NCBI GenBank assembly: GCA_025991245.1
Contig: BQMJ01000009.1
Span: forward strand, 186,001-250,000
Direction: 5' to 3'
Length of the DNA: 64,000 bases
DNA from: Galdieria partita
Lineage: Eukaryota; Rhodophyta; Bangiophyceae; Galdieriales; Galdieriaceae
Made by a program: the position numbers and the translations under genes. The notes under the pieces are model-generated. The model was given only the letters and a program-made list of their open reading frames with translations. It was not told the DNA's origin and searched no databases. Every line of letters begins with the position of its first letter. Position 1 is the first letter of the stretch. Shown here piece after piece: positions 53,742-64,000 of this stretch.

Positions 53742-54933
53742 ATGTCTTCAGAGGAAGATGATTTGCCTCCTCCTTTTCACTACAAGGATATGGGAAGCAC
53801 AACCAACGAAAGTAGTAAAGTCTCCTTGATAGATGCAAATTACAAGAGTCACATGCTCCAAAGTCCTGCTAAAGAGAGGCTTCACTCTGATTTTCCCTCT
53901 TTGGAAAGGGACGAGAGTATTGCTCGTTCCTACCTTAGCTCAAACAAGAGCCTAGTTTCATTAGACTCACTTGTGATTTGTTTTGATTGCAAGGCTCTTG
54001 AAAGTCCTTTTGGCATAAAATTATACGATTGTGTAAAGGAAATCCACTCTCAAGTACGCAAAGGCACAGCGATGAAGACATCCAGTGTATACTGGAGTCG
54101 AAATTTATCAGATCCTCTAGTAGGTTACATGCTTTAAGAGATTTTAACGTTCTGAAAGTCTTTTTAAGATAGAAGCTCCGGTCTTACATTTATTATCAGC
54201 TGAAGAATTTCTCAAGCATTGCGTTACAGAGGAAAGCCTATTGAATTTTGCGCGGAAGTTGAAGGATTCGGGTGACGGAGGTCGAAATGAATTGATTCTT
54301 TTTGGATATCAAGAGTTGAAACAAAAGTTTAGCTCAACGTATACATCACAAGAAGATGTTTCAAAATTGGAAAGAATTAAGGTTTGTCGTCGATTAGATG
54401 TGTGTATATTCATTAACTGTGTCCTCAGGAATTTTCACTTCTAGTCTATACAAAGGAGTTTATTCATTGCTTATGGATGGATAAGATTGATCAAGTTGCA
54501 TCTTATATCATTCACATCACACATGCGACAGATAGCCTTCTAAGAAAGTGAGTTACTATAAATTTTCCAGGTTCCTTCAGTCTTTGAATTTCAACTTTTT
54601 AGAGGACCAAGAGAAAGAACGAAACTAAGTGAGTATGGAAATCGCAGAAGATTTGAAAATGCTTCGAAAGGGTCGCACAATACGAAGAATACTTTGGGAG
54701 ATATTTACAAGTTGATTCTGGAAAGAAGTTTAGGACGTCGAAGCAAAGCTGTTGAAACAATTACTGCTGTCTATCCAACATTGTTTCATTTGAGAATTGC
54801 CGTTTCCAATTACAGCGAGCAAGCATTCATAGAAGAATTAACTAAAAAGTCAGCCTTAGCATCCAACATTGGCTCTCGTAGCATTTCTAACAAAATTGCA
54901 TTACAAATTTATCGTTGCTTTCAGCTGGTTTGA
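53742..54933 (+). CDS. EME1: EME1/Mms4-like partner of MUS81
   Basis: Non-catalytic XPF-family subunit that pairs with MUS81 to cut branched DNA. Exons 53742-54119, 54169-54381, 54429-54547 and 54603-54933 (introns 49, 47 and 55 nt) keep phase, 346 aa. Disordered Ser-rich start (1-70), then a degenerate ERCC4-type nuclease domain: SLVICFDCKALESPFGIKLY, VYWSRNLSDPL and PVLHLLSAEEFLKHC, where EME1 proteins have the same VLhLLsaeeF. The C-terminal tandem helix-hairpin-helix part reads GDIYKLILERSLGRRSKAVE then VYPTLFHLRIAVSN and ISNKIALQIYRCF, like the s.e.A..iv..YPtp..L..ay and Rr.G..lSrriY pattern of EME1. The ERKxxxD nuclease motif of MUS81 is absent, as expected. Rather short for the family. 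Confidence 0.7.
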
Positions 54934-54935
54934 GT

Positions 54936-55436
54936 ATGTTGCGCCTTATTTATACAAATCTACACAGCAAGGGATTTCACCTGAAGTTATACAGGTATCA
55001 TAACCGAAAATTTACCTCATCAGAGCATCCTTCAAAGATAGGAGCACTCAACCACGTAGCAGTTGCTGTGAACAATTTGCAGAAAGCAGCAGATTATTAT
55101 AGAGAAGCACTTGGTGCTACTGTAAGTGAGCCACAAAAACTACCTGACCATGGAGTAACAGTTGTATTTGTGCGGCTTGGTAATACGAATATTGAACTTT
55201 TGGAACCGCTGGGAAACTCTAGTCCTATTTCCAAATTCCTAGAAAACAACAAATCAGGTGGCCTTCATCATATTTGTTTGGAAGTCGAAAACATACACAG
55301 TGCAATGCAACGCGCGAAGAATTGTGGAATACGGTGCCTGACGGAGGAACCAAGAATCGGTGCTCACGGTAAACCAGTAGTTTTTTTGCATCCTAAAGAC
55401 TGCAATGGAGTTTTGACAGAGTTGGAACAAAAGTAA
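54936..55436 (+). CDS. MCEE: Methylmalonyl-CoA epimerase, mitochondrial
   Basis: Interconverts (R)- and (S)-methylmalonyl-CoA in propionate metabolism. Single exon, 166 aa. An N-terminal leader rich in Arg/Lys/Tyr without acids (MLRLIYTNLHSKGFHLKLYR) suggests mitochondrial import. The VOC fold follows: ALNHVAVAVNNLQKAADYYRE (first metal His), GVTVVFVRLGNTNIELLEPLG (metal Glu region), GGLHHICLEVENI (metal His) and FLHPKDCNGVLTELEQK (last metal Glu). ATG 54936 is chosen because it gives a full presequence; it lies 2 bp after the EME1 stop codon, so the 5' leader must overlap EME1 or the two share a transcript. Confidence 0.92.
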   Translation: MLRLIYTNLHSKGFHLKLYRYHNRKFTSSEHPSKIGALNHVAVAVNNLQKAADYYREALGATVSEPQKLPDHGVTVVFVRLGNTNIELLEPLGNSSPISKFLENNKSGGLHHICLEVENIHSAMQRAKNCGIRCLTEEPRIGAHGKPVVFLHPKDCNGVLTELEQK

Positions 55437-55536
55437 TTAGAAAGTGTAGAAGGAATCAAGTATTTGTCCTAAAGTATTATTATAAAAAAAATATCCATTG
55501 AAGCTCATAAAGTTTTTGATTTTTTGAAGTGGATTT

Positions 55537-57129
55537 ATGTACGTCACACAGTATTCCAAAGGAGACGATTCGGATAAACTTTCAGCCACTGTCACATCTG
55601 TTATGAATATGCAAGAAGCCTCGAAAAAAGAGAATGAAGGAAACTTGGATGGGAGTGGCTCAGGACTAACAAATATTGAAAAGCGTCGTTTCCTTGATGG
55701 TTTGGAGAATCCGACAAGAAGTGAAAGTGATAGTAGAAAAGGAGAGTTGAGGGAAGAGAATAACGCTGATTATTCAGTGAAACTTGCTTCGAACTTGTTT
55801 GCGACATCAAGTCAAGAAGGAAGCAGTTTATTATCTCCTAAACTCTTAGCTGAATATATTCCCACACAATCAACAGTATGAATAATAGAATTGAACAGTT
55901 ATGATTGTTAAATGAAGTATTTGTTATAGCCTTTGATATTTGAAGATGTTGGTTTGGACGTTGAGGCATTTGAATCTTTTTCACAACTCCCTACTCCCGC
56001 AGCTTTGCGCCTTGCAGCAAAGGCAGAAGAAAGCAGTACCCGAAGTGTAAACATTCTGGTAATTGGAAAGAAAGGAAGCGGAAAAACGACTCTTATCAAT
56101 TCTCTTCTGGGTCAGGTTGTCGTATTTTTTATCTGTTAGAATCTGTCTGACTTGTTGTTAGCAATTGGGGAGTCATACGGACGCCTTTCGAGTAGGCACA
56201 AGCAGTATTGAACAAGTCTTGGTTAAGTTACAAGCTACAGACACGAGCATATGTTTCATTGATACTCCTGGATTTGATGTATGAATAGCCAACTATGTTC
56301 CTTTGTTGTACTGAGTATAGCATGGTTACACTGATACTTTAGGATATTGTTTCGAGTTTTCCTATTTTGGATAATATTATGGATTATATTCGAAATCGTC
56401 CTATACATGCTGTACTCTATGTGGAAAGGTAGTTTGGCTGAGAATCAAAGGATATTTCTAAACTCCAAACCACAGACTTATGGATTCCAGATTCACTCCA
56501 TTTTCATGGAAACTAGCTGAGACACTCACGAAAAAGTTAGGCTCTAAAATTTGGAGAAAAGTCGGTATTGGTGAAATATATTACTTTTATAAGACTCAGT
56601 TTGGATAGGTTATAATTGTTTTCACTTGTGGCTATGTATTTCCTCCTATTGAATACAGTTATGAAGAATTTGTTAAAACAAGAGCGATGAGGTATTTTTG
56701 GGTTTGAATATCAACACTTTGAAAAACTTTTTCTTCTAGTTTGAGGCACATTATTCGAGATGCGATAGATGATCAAGAACTTCAGCTACCTGTTGCTATA
56801 TCAGAAACCTCGAAACTCTGTCCCACGAACGCTGAAGGTAGTCATGTTGAAGATGGCGATTTATACATAATTCAACATAGTTAGGGTTAAGATTGCTTCC
56901 CGACGGAACCGCATGGTTTCCTGCTTTGGTTGACATTATTTGTCGTCGCATATTGTATGGTGTTCCTTATACATATTCTGTAACTGAACAAGGTATGTCA
57001 GTATATCAGACTGAGATTCTTTGTTGTTTTCTTAAGATTAGTATAGCTTCATGGAATCAAACTCTTACAAAGGAGCGATGGTTGATTATTGGTGCAGCGA
57101 TATTAGGAGGTATTCTAATTTTTATTTAA
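55537..57129 (+). CDS. AIG1/Toc34-type GTPase, tail anchored
   Basis: GTPase of the Toc34/Toc159 group, receptors for protein import at the plastid outer envelope. About eight exons; joins checked by phase include 55875|55930 and the one making LLGQ/QLGSHTDAF. Seen: Ser/Glu-rich N-terminus (1-113), P-loop NILVIGKKGSGKTTLINSLLG, ICFIDTPGFD (switch II), RPIHAVLYVERLMDSRF (the Toc-type lYVdRlD.R), IWRKVIIVFTCGYVFPP (G4 region) and YSYEEFVKTRAM. Near the end WLIIGAAILGGILIFI is a single membrane helix, as in Toc34. The frame ends TAA 57127-57129. Other splice choices here could read on to about 57300-57354 and add a basic tail; I could not decide. Role in import is inferred from family. Confidence 0.8.
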
Positions 57130-57334
57130 TCATTTTAAGTGAGTTTAAAGACCTCTGGAAAGGTCTTATTTCCAGGACTTTATTTGCGAGTCAAAATAAT
57201 ATTGCTAGTTCCAGTCAACGAGGCGAGTCGTTCCAAGGCAAACGGAAATACAACAGCAAATACAATATTGGGACTTCCTCGGACAAAAAAAGTCCTTCTT
57301 GGTGGCCATTCAAATTTTAGTTTTATTCTAGTTT

Positions 57335-57588
57335 TTAGTTGTTTTGACGAGTAAGCTCCTTAACGACGGAAGCAAGAGCGGAGGGGTCGAAACCTTGTTC
57401 TAACAAGTCAACTACTACCTGTAAAGTTTCTCGGTCCAAGCCCGTTTCTAAAATCTTTGCTATTTCATAGGACACTAAAATATTTTGAATATTTTTCAAA
57501 GGTTTGATAACGAGTACATACTTTCTAATATTTCATTTTTCCTTTCTGTTTTTTGTTGTTGTTCAAAGGTTTCTTTAGCAAAAGGCAT
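57335..57588 (-). CDS. MZT1: MOZART1 (mitotic-spindle organizing protein 1)
   Basis: Tiny adaptor that recruits and activates gamma-tubulin ring complexes (GIP1 in plants). Exons 57588-57522 and 57474-57335 (intron 47 nt, GTATGT..TTTTAG) keep phase: 68 aa, the family's size. The helical core SYEIAKILETGLDRETLQVV with LLEQGFDPSALASVVKEL matches the human core (LLEISRILNTGLDMETLSIC, LCEQGINPEALSSVIKEL) almost residue for residue. The first exon gives a charged start MPFAKETFEQQQKTERKNEI. It is divergent from APC2 with only 44 bp between the two ATGs, and its stop faces the Toc-type GTPase gene. Confidence 0.92.
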
Positions 57589-57632
57589 TTCGTTCGTGTC
57601 CCGATTTAAATCAATTTTTGGCGCAATTGAAA
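57589..57632. promoter_or_regulatory. Bidirectional MOZART1-APC2 promoter with E2F site
   Basis: The 44 bp between the two start codons must hold the core of both promoters. It contains TTTGGCGC at 57617-57624, a perfect E2F/DP consensus (TTTSSCGC), in otherwise AT-rich DNA. Both flanking genes act in mitosis, so shared cell-cycle control is likely but inferred. Confidence 0.55.
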
Positions 57633-60600
57633 ATGTCGTCACATTGGGATAAGATTGAGTATGCTGAAGAGCTCCTTACAAGTTTTCTATTGAATTGTGT
57701 TTCTACTTCAAAAATGGAATGGATAGAAATAGAAAGAATACGAGGAATAGTTGAAGTTACTTTTGAAAAGTCAAGTATAATGGTTGGTTGGCAACAAACT
57801 ATATCTTTCGACTTACAGATCACGGAATAGTTTCTTGATACCGTTCTCCGTGAGTTGATCGAGGACGTTTTTCAGAAAATTGGTGCTCCTTTGATAATTA
57901 AGCTCACGGAAAACTTGGAACAGCCTTCGAAAAGTGGGGAAGTGAGTATTTCATCGTCATATAAAGGTTTCTCTTGTTGAACCGTGACTAATTCTAAATT
58001 AGCTACTGTTACAGGTTAGCAACTCGCTTGAACAACTTGTCGAGTTTCGCAAAAGGTTAGCCTATTATCTTTGAACTTGTCATCCGACCTGAGTTGTTGA
58101 TTATCTTACGTATTTAGTTGTATTGAGTTGCTGCTATTGATTGGAAGTGTTCGCTCCAAGAAAGACACTGCATTGCTTGAGAATAGCTTTGAAACTTGGT
58201 TTTCTTGTGTATGTATCCACGTCTTGATGCATTTTGTTGATTAACTTCGGATAGAAATTGACAAGCATTGTTACCCCGCAGTTTGAAGAGTTTCTAAGGA
58301 CTTTTGCAAAGGCTAGTTTCCAACAGGTTGACTGGAGTTGTCCTGAGTCGGATGCAGAGAAACTGTCGATGGAAGGTGAATGTTCTATTTCTTGATGAGT
58401 ATATAATCGTGTTTGACTTTTGCCCAGGCTTTTTCTCTGTTTGTACTTATTTAGAGTCGTTAGGTTTATCAGTCTTGGTTTTGCAAGTGTTATACAAAGT
58501 CATATTAAATGAACTTCAGGTGAATGATTCATTCCAGAGTCTACAACTATTAAACATTGTCGTCTTAGTCACTACTGAAAATTCATGAAGGGAATTTCAC
58601 TATTCGATTGTTGCCATCTCTTAGCAACTGGTTAGATAGCAATGTTATAAACTGGCTACGTTGGATACTTGGAATGAGAACTGAAGCAAGCGTGTCAGGC
58701 TCCCAGTTGTCGAATGTTTCACCATTGCCTTGCCACCAAAGTCCATTGTTGTTGGAAAGGATGTCACCAACTGACAAAGCTCACGTCATGAAAGATGAAG
58801 AAGCAAAGACATCCGAGAATTGGTATCTAGAGAAAGAGAAGCTCTATACTCAATGTTATTTACGTATCGATCATCTCATTGCTCAAGAACTTGCGAGACT
58901 AAGAATTAGTGAGATGTTTGATATTGTGGTTGATTATCCAGATAGCTTACCCACATTAGAAGACCTCAAGGATTGTTTACAGAAAACAGACCAGAAACGT
59001 GAATTGTCTAAAGCTTTCAAGTTACAACTCAACAAGCGTCTGTTACATGCTGGAGCCACCACATCAGACATTCTGGCGACTTATGTACATGCTATTCATT
59101 CACTTCGAATAGTAGACCCTGATGGCAACATTCTCTCTGATATTAGCAAACCAGTTAGGAAATATCTTCAGAATAGATCGGATACAATACGATGCATTAT
59201 TTATGGATTAACGAACGAGACAGAGGATGAAACCTTTCAGGAATTGATTTCGGCGTCACAAAATATGGCAGAAGAAGATGAAGAAGCGATAGGTATGAAG
59301 TTTTCTTGTTGAATGAGTTTGACTATTTGTTGATGTCTTTACTTGAAGAGGCGAAATGGATGCCGCTACCTGCGGACGCTCCTTATGATGAGTATGTTTC
59401 TGGCATGGATGATGCCTTTGGAATTCTATTAAGTATATATGGGTAGGTTACTTAGATGATGTATTGTTTATAAATTGACATTATATATTTGTTTTAGTTC
59501 AAAGGAATCCTTCTTAAACGAATACAGAACGGCATTGGCTGACAGAATCCTTAAAAGTCTTGATTTTCAATTGGACAAAGAGGTATAAAACTCCAAATTC
59601 ATGTACTTTATACTGAAGTTTTCAATTTTCTTAGATGCGAAATGTTGAACTTCTCAAGCTGCGTTTCGGAGAAAGTTCTTTGCATTCTTGTGACATCATG
59701 TTGCGGGATCTAAGGGAATCCAGGCGTCTTCTGACTAGTGCGAAAGAGCAAATATCATCTTGGAAAGACGAGAGTTTCGAAATCGTAGTTTGCTCTAAAG
59801 TAAGCATGTGAATCGTAGTTGTAGAGAGTTCAGTGTGTGAAACTGACATATTGTTAGATCGTATGGCCCAAACTTACAGATGAAAGTTTTGTTCCTCCTG
59901 TTGAGATTCGTTGCGCACTGGACTCATTCCAGAAACATTTTGAAGAAATGAAGAAGCCTAGGAAGCTCTTATGGGACCTGAGTTGTGGAGGTAAGACACT
60001 ATAAATATCACTTATCAACTTATTTGCTGATCAAAAATCGTTCTGATGCTTGAATATTAGCTATGAAACTATCGTTGACTACAGAAAAGGGGCAAACGAT
60101 CAGTGTTCGAGTGAGTCCACTTCAAGGTTGTGTCCTTATCCTATTTGGCAGACATGGCCAATGGAATCTTCAACAACTATGCGAGGAGCTTTCTGTTAGC
60201 GCCGATTTCCTGAAACGTAAGATACTTCCATTGGTCAATCAAGGTCTTCTGCAGGAAGTAGGTGAAACTTCCATTGATAACTATTCCTTACTTGGTTACA
60301 TTAGTTGAATGGAGAAATCTATGAGTTCGTAGAGAGTTATGAAGGAAATTTTGAAAAAGAGGAGCTCATCATAGAGGAAGAAACTATGGCTGAAGAAGAA
60401 CGCAGTGAACAAACAGGTTCAAGCAATATCTGGATCTATGAAAGATATATATATGGAATCTTGGAAAGCTTTCAGGCGCTACCTTTGGAACGAATCCATA
60501 AACTACTCAAGGCAAGAATCCTGCTAACAATTCCATCCATCATTATCAAAACAAACAACTTAGGTATTTGTTATCAATCCGCGATATGACAAAACCGAAT

Positions 60601-60683
60601 ATGAATTGAATGGATTGTTGACCAATTTGGTTCAACAACAGAAGCTGAAATGTATCGACGGCCTGTTTATGGTGAATAAGTGA
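57633..60683 (+). CDS. APC2: Anaphase-promoting complex subunit 2 (cullin-like)
   Basis: Cullin subunit of the APC/C ubiquitin ligase; binds APC11. From ATG 57633 (MSSHWDKIEYAEELL) about ten short introns interrupt the gene. Large exon 58.6-59.3 kb contains TSDILATYVHAIHSLRIVDP then ISKPVRKYLQNRSDTIRCII, the APC2-specific R.LDP.G..l..v..piR.YLR.R.DT.r.I block. The cullin-homology region follows: EYRTALADRILKSLDF, LKLRFGESSLHSCDIMLRDL, KLLWDLSCGAMKLSL, a WHA part (LQQLCEELSVSADFLKRKI), then the C-terminal WHB: LERIHKLLKVFVINPRYDKT, EYELNGLLTNLVQQQKLKCI, ending GLFMVNK. The intron 60512-60563 has a GC donor. Stop TGA 60681-60683. No neddylation Lys context is expected for APC2. Middle exon borders (57.8-58.6 kb) were only roughly placed. 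Confidence 0.88.
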
Positions 60684-60694
60684 AGTCCTCAGCC

Positions 60695-61881
60695 ATGACT
60701 GCATTTCTAGTTGAATTACACTGCAAAACTGATCAATATTGTTTGGAACTCGTACAAAGCAAGAGCGATTCGTTGTTGAAGCTTTCCGAGTGCTTTCGTC
60801 TCCGCATAGTTACTTCTTCAGAGAGAAATGAGTTCACTTCAAAGCAAAGGACTGAATTTGTTCACCTATCTCAACCTGGAAGCGTTTCTGAATCTCTTTA
60901 CAAGGAATGTCGTCGTACGGCAGACTTGTCCAACTGCTCACGTTACTTTCAACCTCAAAAATATTTTCGCAATTTGAAGTCTAAGAGTTTAGGACATTTA
61001 TTAGCTTATAGTCCTGAAGTTTCTTCCACACAAGACGTTGCCCGTTCTCTTTTCGAAAGTTTAAATTTGAAAGATATGGTGGTTGTGGCAGAGACTCAAA
61101 CCAAAGGAAGAGGTCGAAGAAGCAATCACTGGCAAACGGAGTTTGGTTCCCTTGCGTTTTCAACAGTTTGTTCCTACTCATTATATTCCACCAGAAGTGA
61201 GTCTCTTGTGAAGGGCAACCTTCATTTAAAACCTTGGCGCAGTGTGTCTTTTATTCAGTATCTTGTTGCTCTTGCAATTGTGGAAGTAGTCAAGGATGGT
61301 AAGTGATGACTTTGATAGTTGTATATCTAGTTCAGTAATCATGAGTTGTCTTTCTTTCTGAAGATCCTACCTGGAAATGCCTTCCGTTAAGAATCAAGTG
61401 GCCGAATGACCTCTACTTAGATTTTCAGAAGGTTGGTGGAGTCCTTTGTGAAGGAACAGTTTGGAAAGATGAGTTCAGTTTAGTTATTGGAGTTGGTTTG
61501 AATGTAAATAATTCCTACCCTACAACCTGCTTATCGACATGGCTTCAACGACTTGTACCTGATGGTTCTTGTGCTATCATTGATAGAGAATGTCTCTTGG
61601 CTCGTGTTTTGAGTCGTTTTGAGGATATGTATAGTCTTTTTCTGCAAGATGGCTTCCAACAATTTCTTCCACGCTTCTTGAGTTATTGGTTACACTCGGG
61701 ACAACGATTGCAGCTCTTCTCTGCTAAGCAAGAGAAAGTGCTGGGATATGCATTTGTCGAAAATCTATCTGAAGAAGGAAACATTTTGGTTCGTGACGAG
61801 CAAGGGCGATTGATTTCTTTAGATCCCGACTTGTCTAGTTTGGATTGGCATCTAGGTCGAGCCATCATTCGAGAAAAGTAA
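60695..61881 (+). CDS. Biotin-protein ligase (holocarboxylase synthetase)
   Basis: Attaches biotin to biotin-dependent carboxylases via biotinyl-AMP. Exons 60695-61298 and 61364-61881 (intron 65 nt) keep phase: 373 aa. An N-terminal region (1-110) has no clear domain. The BirA/LplA catalytic fold begins at LLAYSPEVSSTQDVARSL, then VVVAETQTKGRGRRSNHWQT with the biotinyl-AMP loop GRGRR, LAFSTVC, LRIKWPNDLYLDFQKVGGVL with the catalytic Lys of the KWPND..KVGG motif, and VIGVGLNVNNSYP. The C-terminal cap LGYAFVENLSEEGNILVRDE is the SH3-like domain. ATG 60695 follows the APC2 stop by 11 bp. Subcellular site (cytosol, plastid or mitochondrion) cannot be told. Confidence 0.92.
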
Positions 61882-61907
61882 AATACCATTGCAATAACTA
61901 TTATTTA

Positions 61908-64000
61908 TTACAGTTGCTTTTCAACGTATTCTCTCGCCAACGTCTTTACTCTTTCAGGATTGCCTCCTATCGTTTTCTCAAATTCTAAATATTTCTTGAA
62001 CAAAAACTTCATCTTTTTGGAAGACAATGAAAGTGAACAGGCACGTTCAAACAATAGTCTTAATCTTTCCTAATATAACAGAATGTGATAATTCTTGAAA
62101 ACTTCATTCACTGTTACTTACTTTATCTTCTTCCGTACTAACTTGTTTCCATTCCATATCAAGATATACATTCCATATATCAAGACGCTTTGGAAACGAG
62201 CTAATCATATTCTCAAAAATGGTCCTCGCACGTTCTATGGAACCATATTTGTATTCCAGAACAGTAAATTTGGTAATAACTTGTATATGATCTTGTTTTG
62301 GAAGAGATAACAAAGCTCGTTCCAAAGTCTTTCGACCCGCAGAAACATTATTTTGTTTCTCGTAATAGAAAATACCCGTTTGCATCCAAACCTACGCAAG
62401 TTCTCTTAGTGATCAAATAGAACAATTTTTTGGGTTTTTCTAATACCTCTGGAGAATGCTTAAACTGACGACATGCACGAAGATACACTTCTTCAGCCTT
62501 TTCCTTTCGTGTCTTCTGCATACTTTTTGCAAAATTCAAGAGAAGCTACGCAAACAGATAATATTATAAAAACAGCGGAGATAGCTAAATAAAACTATTC
62601 ACCCACCTTTTCCGCATTGGTTCGACTACAAGCTTCCTCCAAGATAGAAGATAAGCGAATATCATCTCCATACTGCGCTTCCAAGTTGAGATAGGCAATC
62701 CATATGTTGAGCTTTTCTTCTTGTTTCCTTACGGAAATTTTCTCCAACGCTCTACGGGCAGTTTCCTTTGCTTTTTGTATCTATTCACTAGAATAAGTTG
62801 TCAATTATTGAAACAAGATTGCTCTCATTACCTGATGCATGCTTATAAAGTACGCCATGTATCTAATCCAGATGCTTGAATCGTCAGGCGATGCAAGTAT
62901 GCATCGTTCAAAATCTTCTTCATTTTGTGGTTCTGTCAATGAACGCTCCAATTCGATTTCTTCATCAGAATGTCCTTCCAATCTTTCATAGTCTCGTTGC
63001 GATTTTGAGTTTTCCATCATCGTCACATTACTATTGTTTACTCTATTCCGGCTATCATCATTCTCGGATAAAAACTCATCTTCTAGTTGAAAGCTCTCAG
63101 GTACTTGTAATACTTCGCAATTAGATTGATTAACTTCGCTTTCATCGCTACTTTCCATAGCAGCAAGATCCTCGTGAACCGATTCACTGTTTACAGGAGC
63201 ATATTGAAATATAGAGCTCTTGTTCATAGAACCAATTCCTACAAGTTCCGAAAGAGTTCTTATTCTTCCATTCTCTTTTACCGGGTCCAAAGGATGCAAA
63301 CTGATTCGTCCCTTTTCTCTATCCACACTGTCCACTCCAACCCATATTACTTCTCCAACTCGATATGTACTCTGTTTTTCTAACGTAGATACATGACAAA
63401 GGCCAGTAACTCCTAATCCCAAAGATACAAATATGCCAAATGGCTGAATGTTCTTCACAGTTCCTTGTAAACACAAGCCATTTTGAAGAATGGAATAGAT
63501 TGTCTGCCTATCTGACAAATCACTTTCTCTTAATGATAATTCTATTTGTCCCTGTTGAATATCTATCACTTTTGCAGTCACAAGTTGTCCTAATGGAAAG
63601 TTTTCTTCAATATTTTGAATAAAACCATCAGACAAGTTACGAAGCATAACTCTTCCAACGATATTGCTTGAAAGTTGAACAAAACAGCCCTTTGACGAAT
63701 GATGACGAATGAACCCACGAACAAGTTGACCTATTTTCAAGTCCACAAGATTCTTCCAACGGATATCCTTTGGCATGCCTTGTGCTGATTCGGCATCAGA
63801 ACCTCGTAGAGACAACAACACAACTGGTCTTTCCTTAAAAGTAGTGCATTCTACAATGACACCTTTGATCCACTTTCCAGGTCTGAGATGTGAAATCTTT
63901 GCAACAGCTCGATCAAAGTTATCATCGACATCCGTAAAGGACAAAATACCTCGACAAGTGCGTAAACTCCATTTTACCCATTTAGGCAACTGTAGACTAA
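61908..64000 (-). CDS. RRP5: rRNA processing protein RRP5/PDCD11, C-terminal part
   Basis: Large scaffold of early 40S and 60S pre-ribosomes. The gene runs out of the window; only the end is seen, in about five exons with short introns, ending TAA 61910-61908. The exon up to about 62805 encodes at least three S1 RNA-binding domains: around KWIKGVIVECTTF, QLVRGFIRHHSSKGCFVQLS and LQGTVKNIQPFGIFVSLGLG, followed by an acidic Ser-rich linker. Then come HAT/TPR-like repeats typical of the RRP5 end: FERCILASPDDSSIWIRYMA, KLNIWIAYLNLEAQYG, AEEVYLRACRQFKHSPEVW, TLERALLSLPKQDHIQ, ARTIFENMISSFPKRLDIWN and RLRLLFERACSLSL. Order S1 then HAT identifies RRP5. It converges on biotin ligase with 26 bp between stops. 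Confidence 0.9.

Noticed and set aside
55537-57129. Immune-type GIMAP identity for the GTPase
   Set aside because: GIMAPs share the AIG1 domain, but the lYVeR..dsR element, tail anchor and photosynthetic context fit Toc34 better.
1-64000. Transposons, LTR elements, CRISPR arrays, rRNA and spliceosomal RNA genes
   Set aside because: No transposase, integrase or reverse-transcriptase motif, terminal repeat, repeat-spacer pattern, or U6/U2-like conserved block was seen.

Overview
The window is nuclear DNA of a unicellular, photosynthetic eukaryote with a very compact genome. The best fit is a cyanidiophycean red alga of the Galdieria type. Support: AT-rich sequence, short intergenic gaps, genes cut by many GT-AG introns that I measured mostly at 43-65 nt, plastid-related proteins (a Toc-type GTPase, a DnaJ-type zinc-finger protein, a phycobilin-lyase-like HEAT protein, a GDT1 protein with a transit-like leader) beside ordinary eukaryotic housekeeping genes. 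The species assignment is inference. I see no rRNA, tRNA, CRISPR array, transposon or retroelement that I can defend.

Layout. 1-8 kb: 3' part of MTHFR, AP-3 beta, an RPC7-like Pol III subunit, a REEP/HVA22 protein and an unknown. 8-16 kb: ZIP transporter, a four-intron-free-to-multi-exon run consisting of ZIP, 6-pyruvoyl-tetrahydropterin synthase (four exons), exocyst Sec5 and a membrane-anchored M20 peptidase. 16-27 kb: a SNF5-repeat protein carrying a bacterial-style helix-turn-helix, an unrecognised multi-exon gene, a RING-H2 membrane protein, a small unknown and condensin CAP-G. 27-36 kb: MAN1/Src1-type inner nuclear membrane protein, polysaccharide deacetylase, CCR4 deadenylase and an unknown 278-aa protein. 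36-50 kb: a coiled-coil protein, dienelactone hydrolase, a 91-aa unknown, NmrA-like protein, GDT1-family protein with altered motifs, DnaJ zinc-finger protein, HEAT-repeat protein, small Cys/His protein, amino-acid permease and an 87-aa unknown. 50-64 kb: FHIT, mitochondrial L15, XLF, EME1, methylmalonyl-CoA epimerase, Toc-type GTPase, MOZART1, APC2, biotin-protein ligase and the 3' part of RRP5.

Functional themes. DNA-break repair (XLF, EME1) sits side by side. Mitotic genes (CAP-G, MOZART1, APC2, perhaps the coiled-coil gene) have recognisable control elements: tandem CCAAT boxes, an E2F site shared by MOZART1 and APC2, and a palindrome of E2F-like half-sites. Vesicle traffic (AP-3, Sec5, REEP) and plastid/mitochondrial upkeep fill most of the rest.

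Limits. Exon joins were made by reading frame, splice consensus and family resemblance, without transcripts. Where every join keeps phase I give exact borders; elsewhere only the span is given. Names rest on remembered family features, not on a database search.
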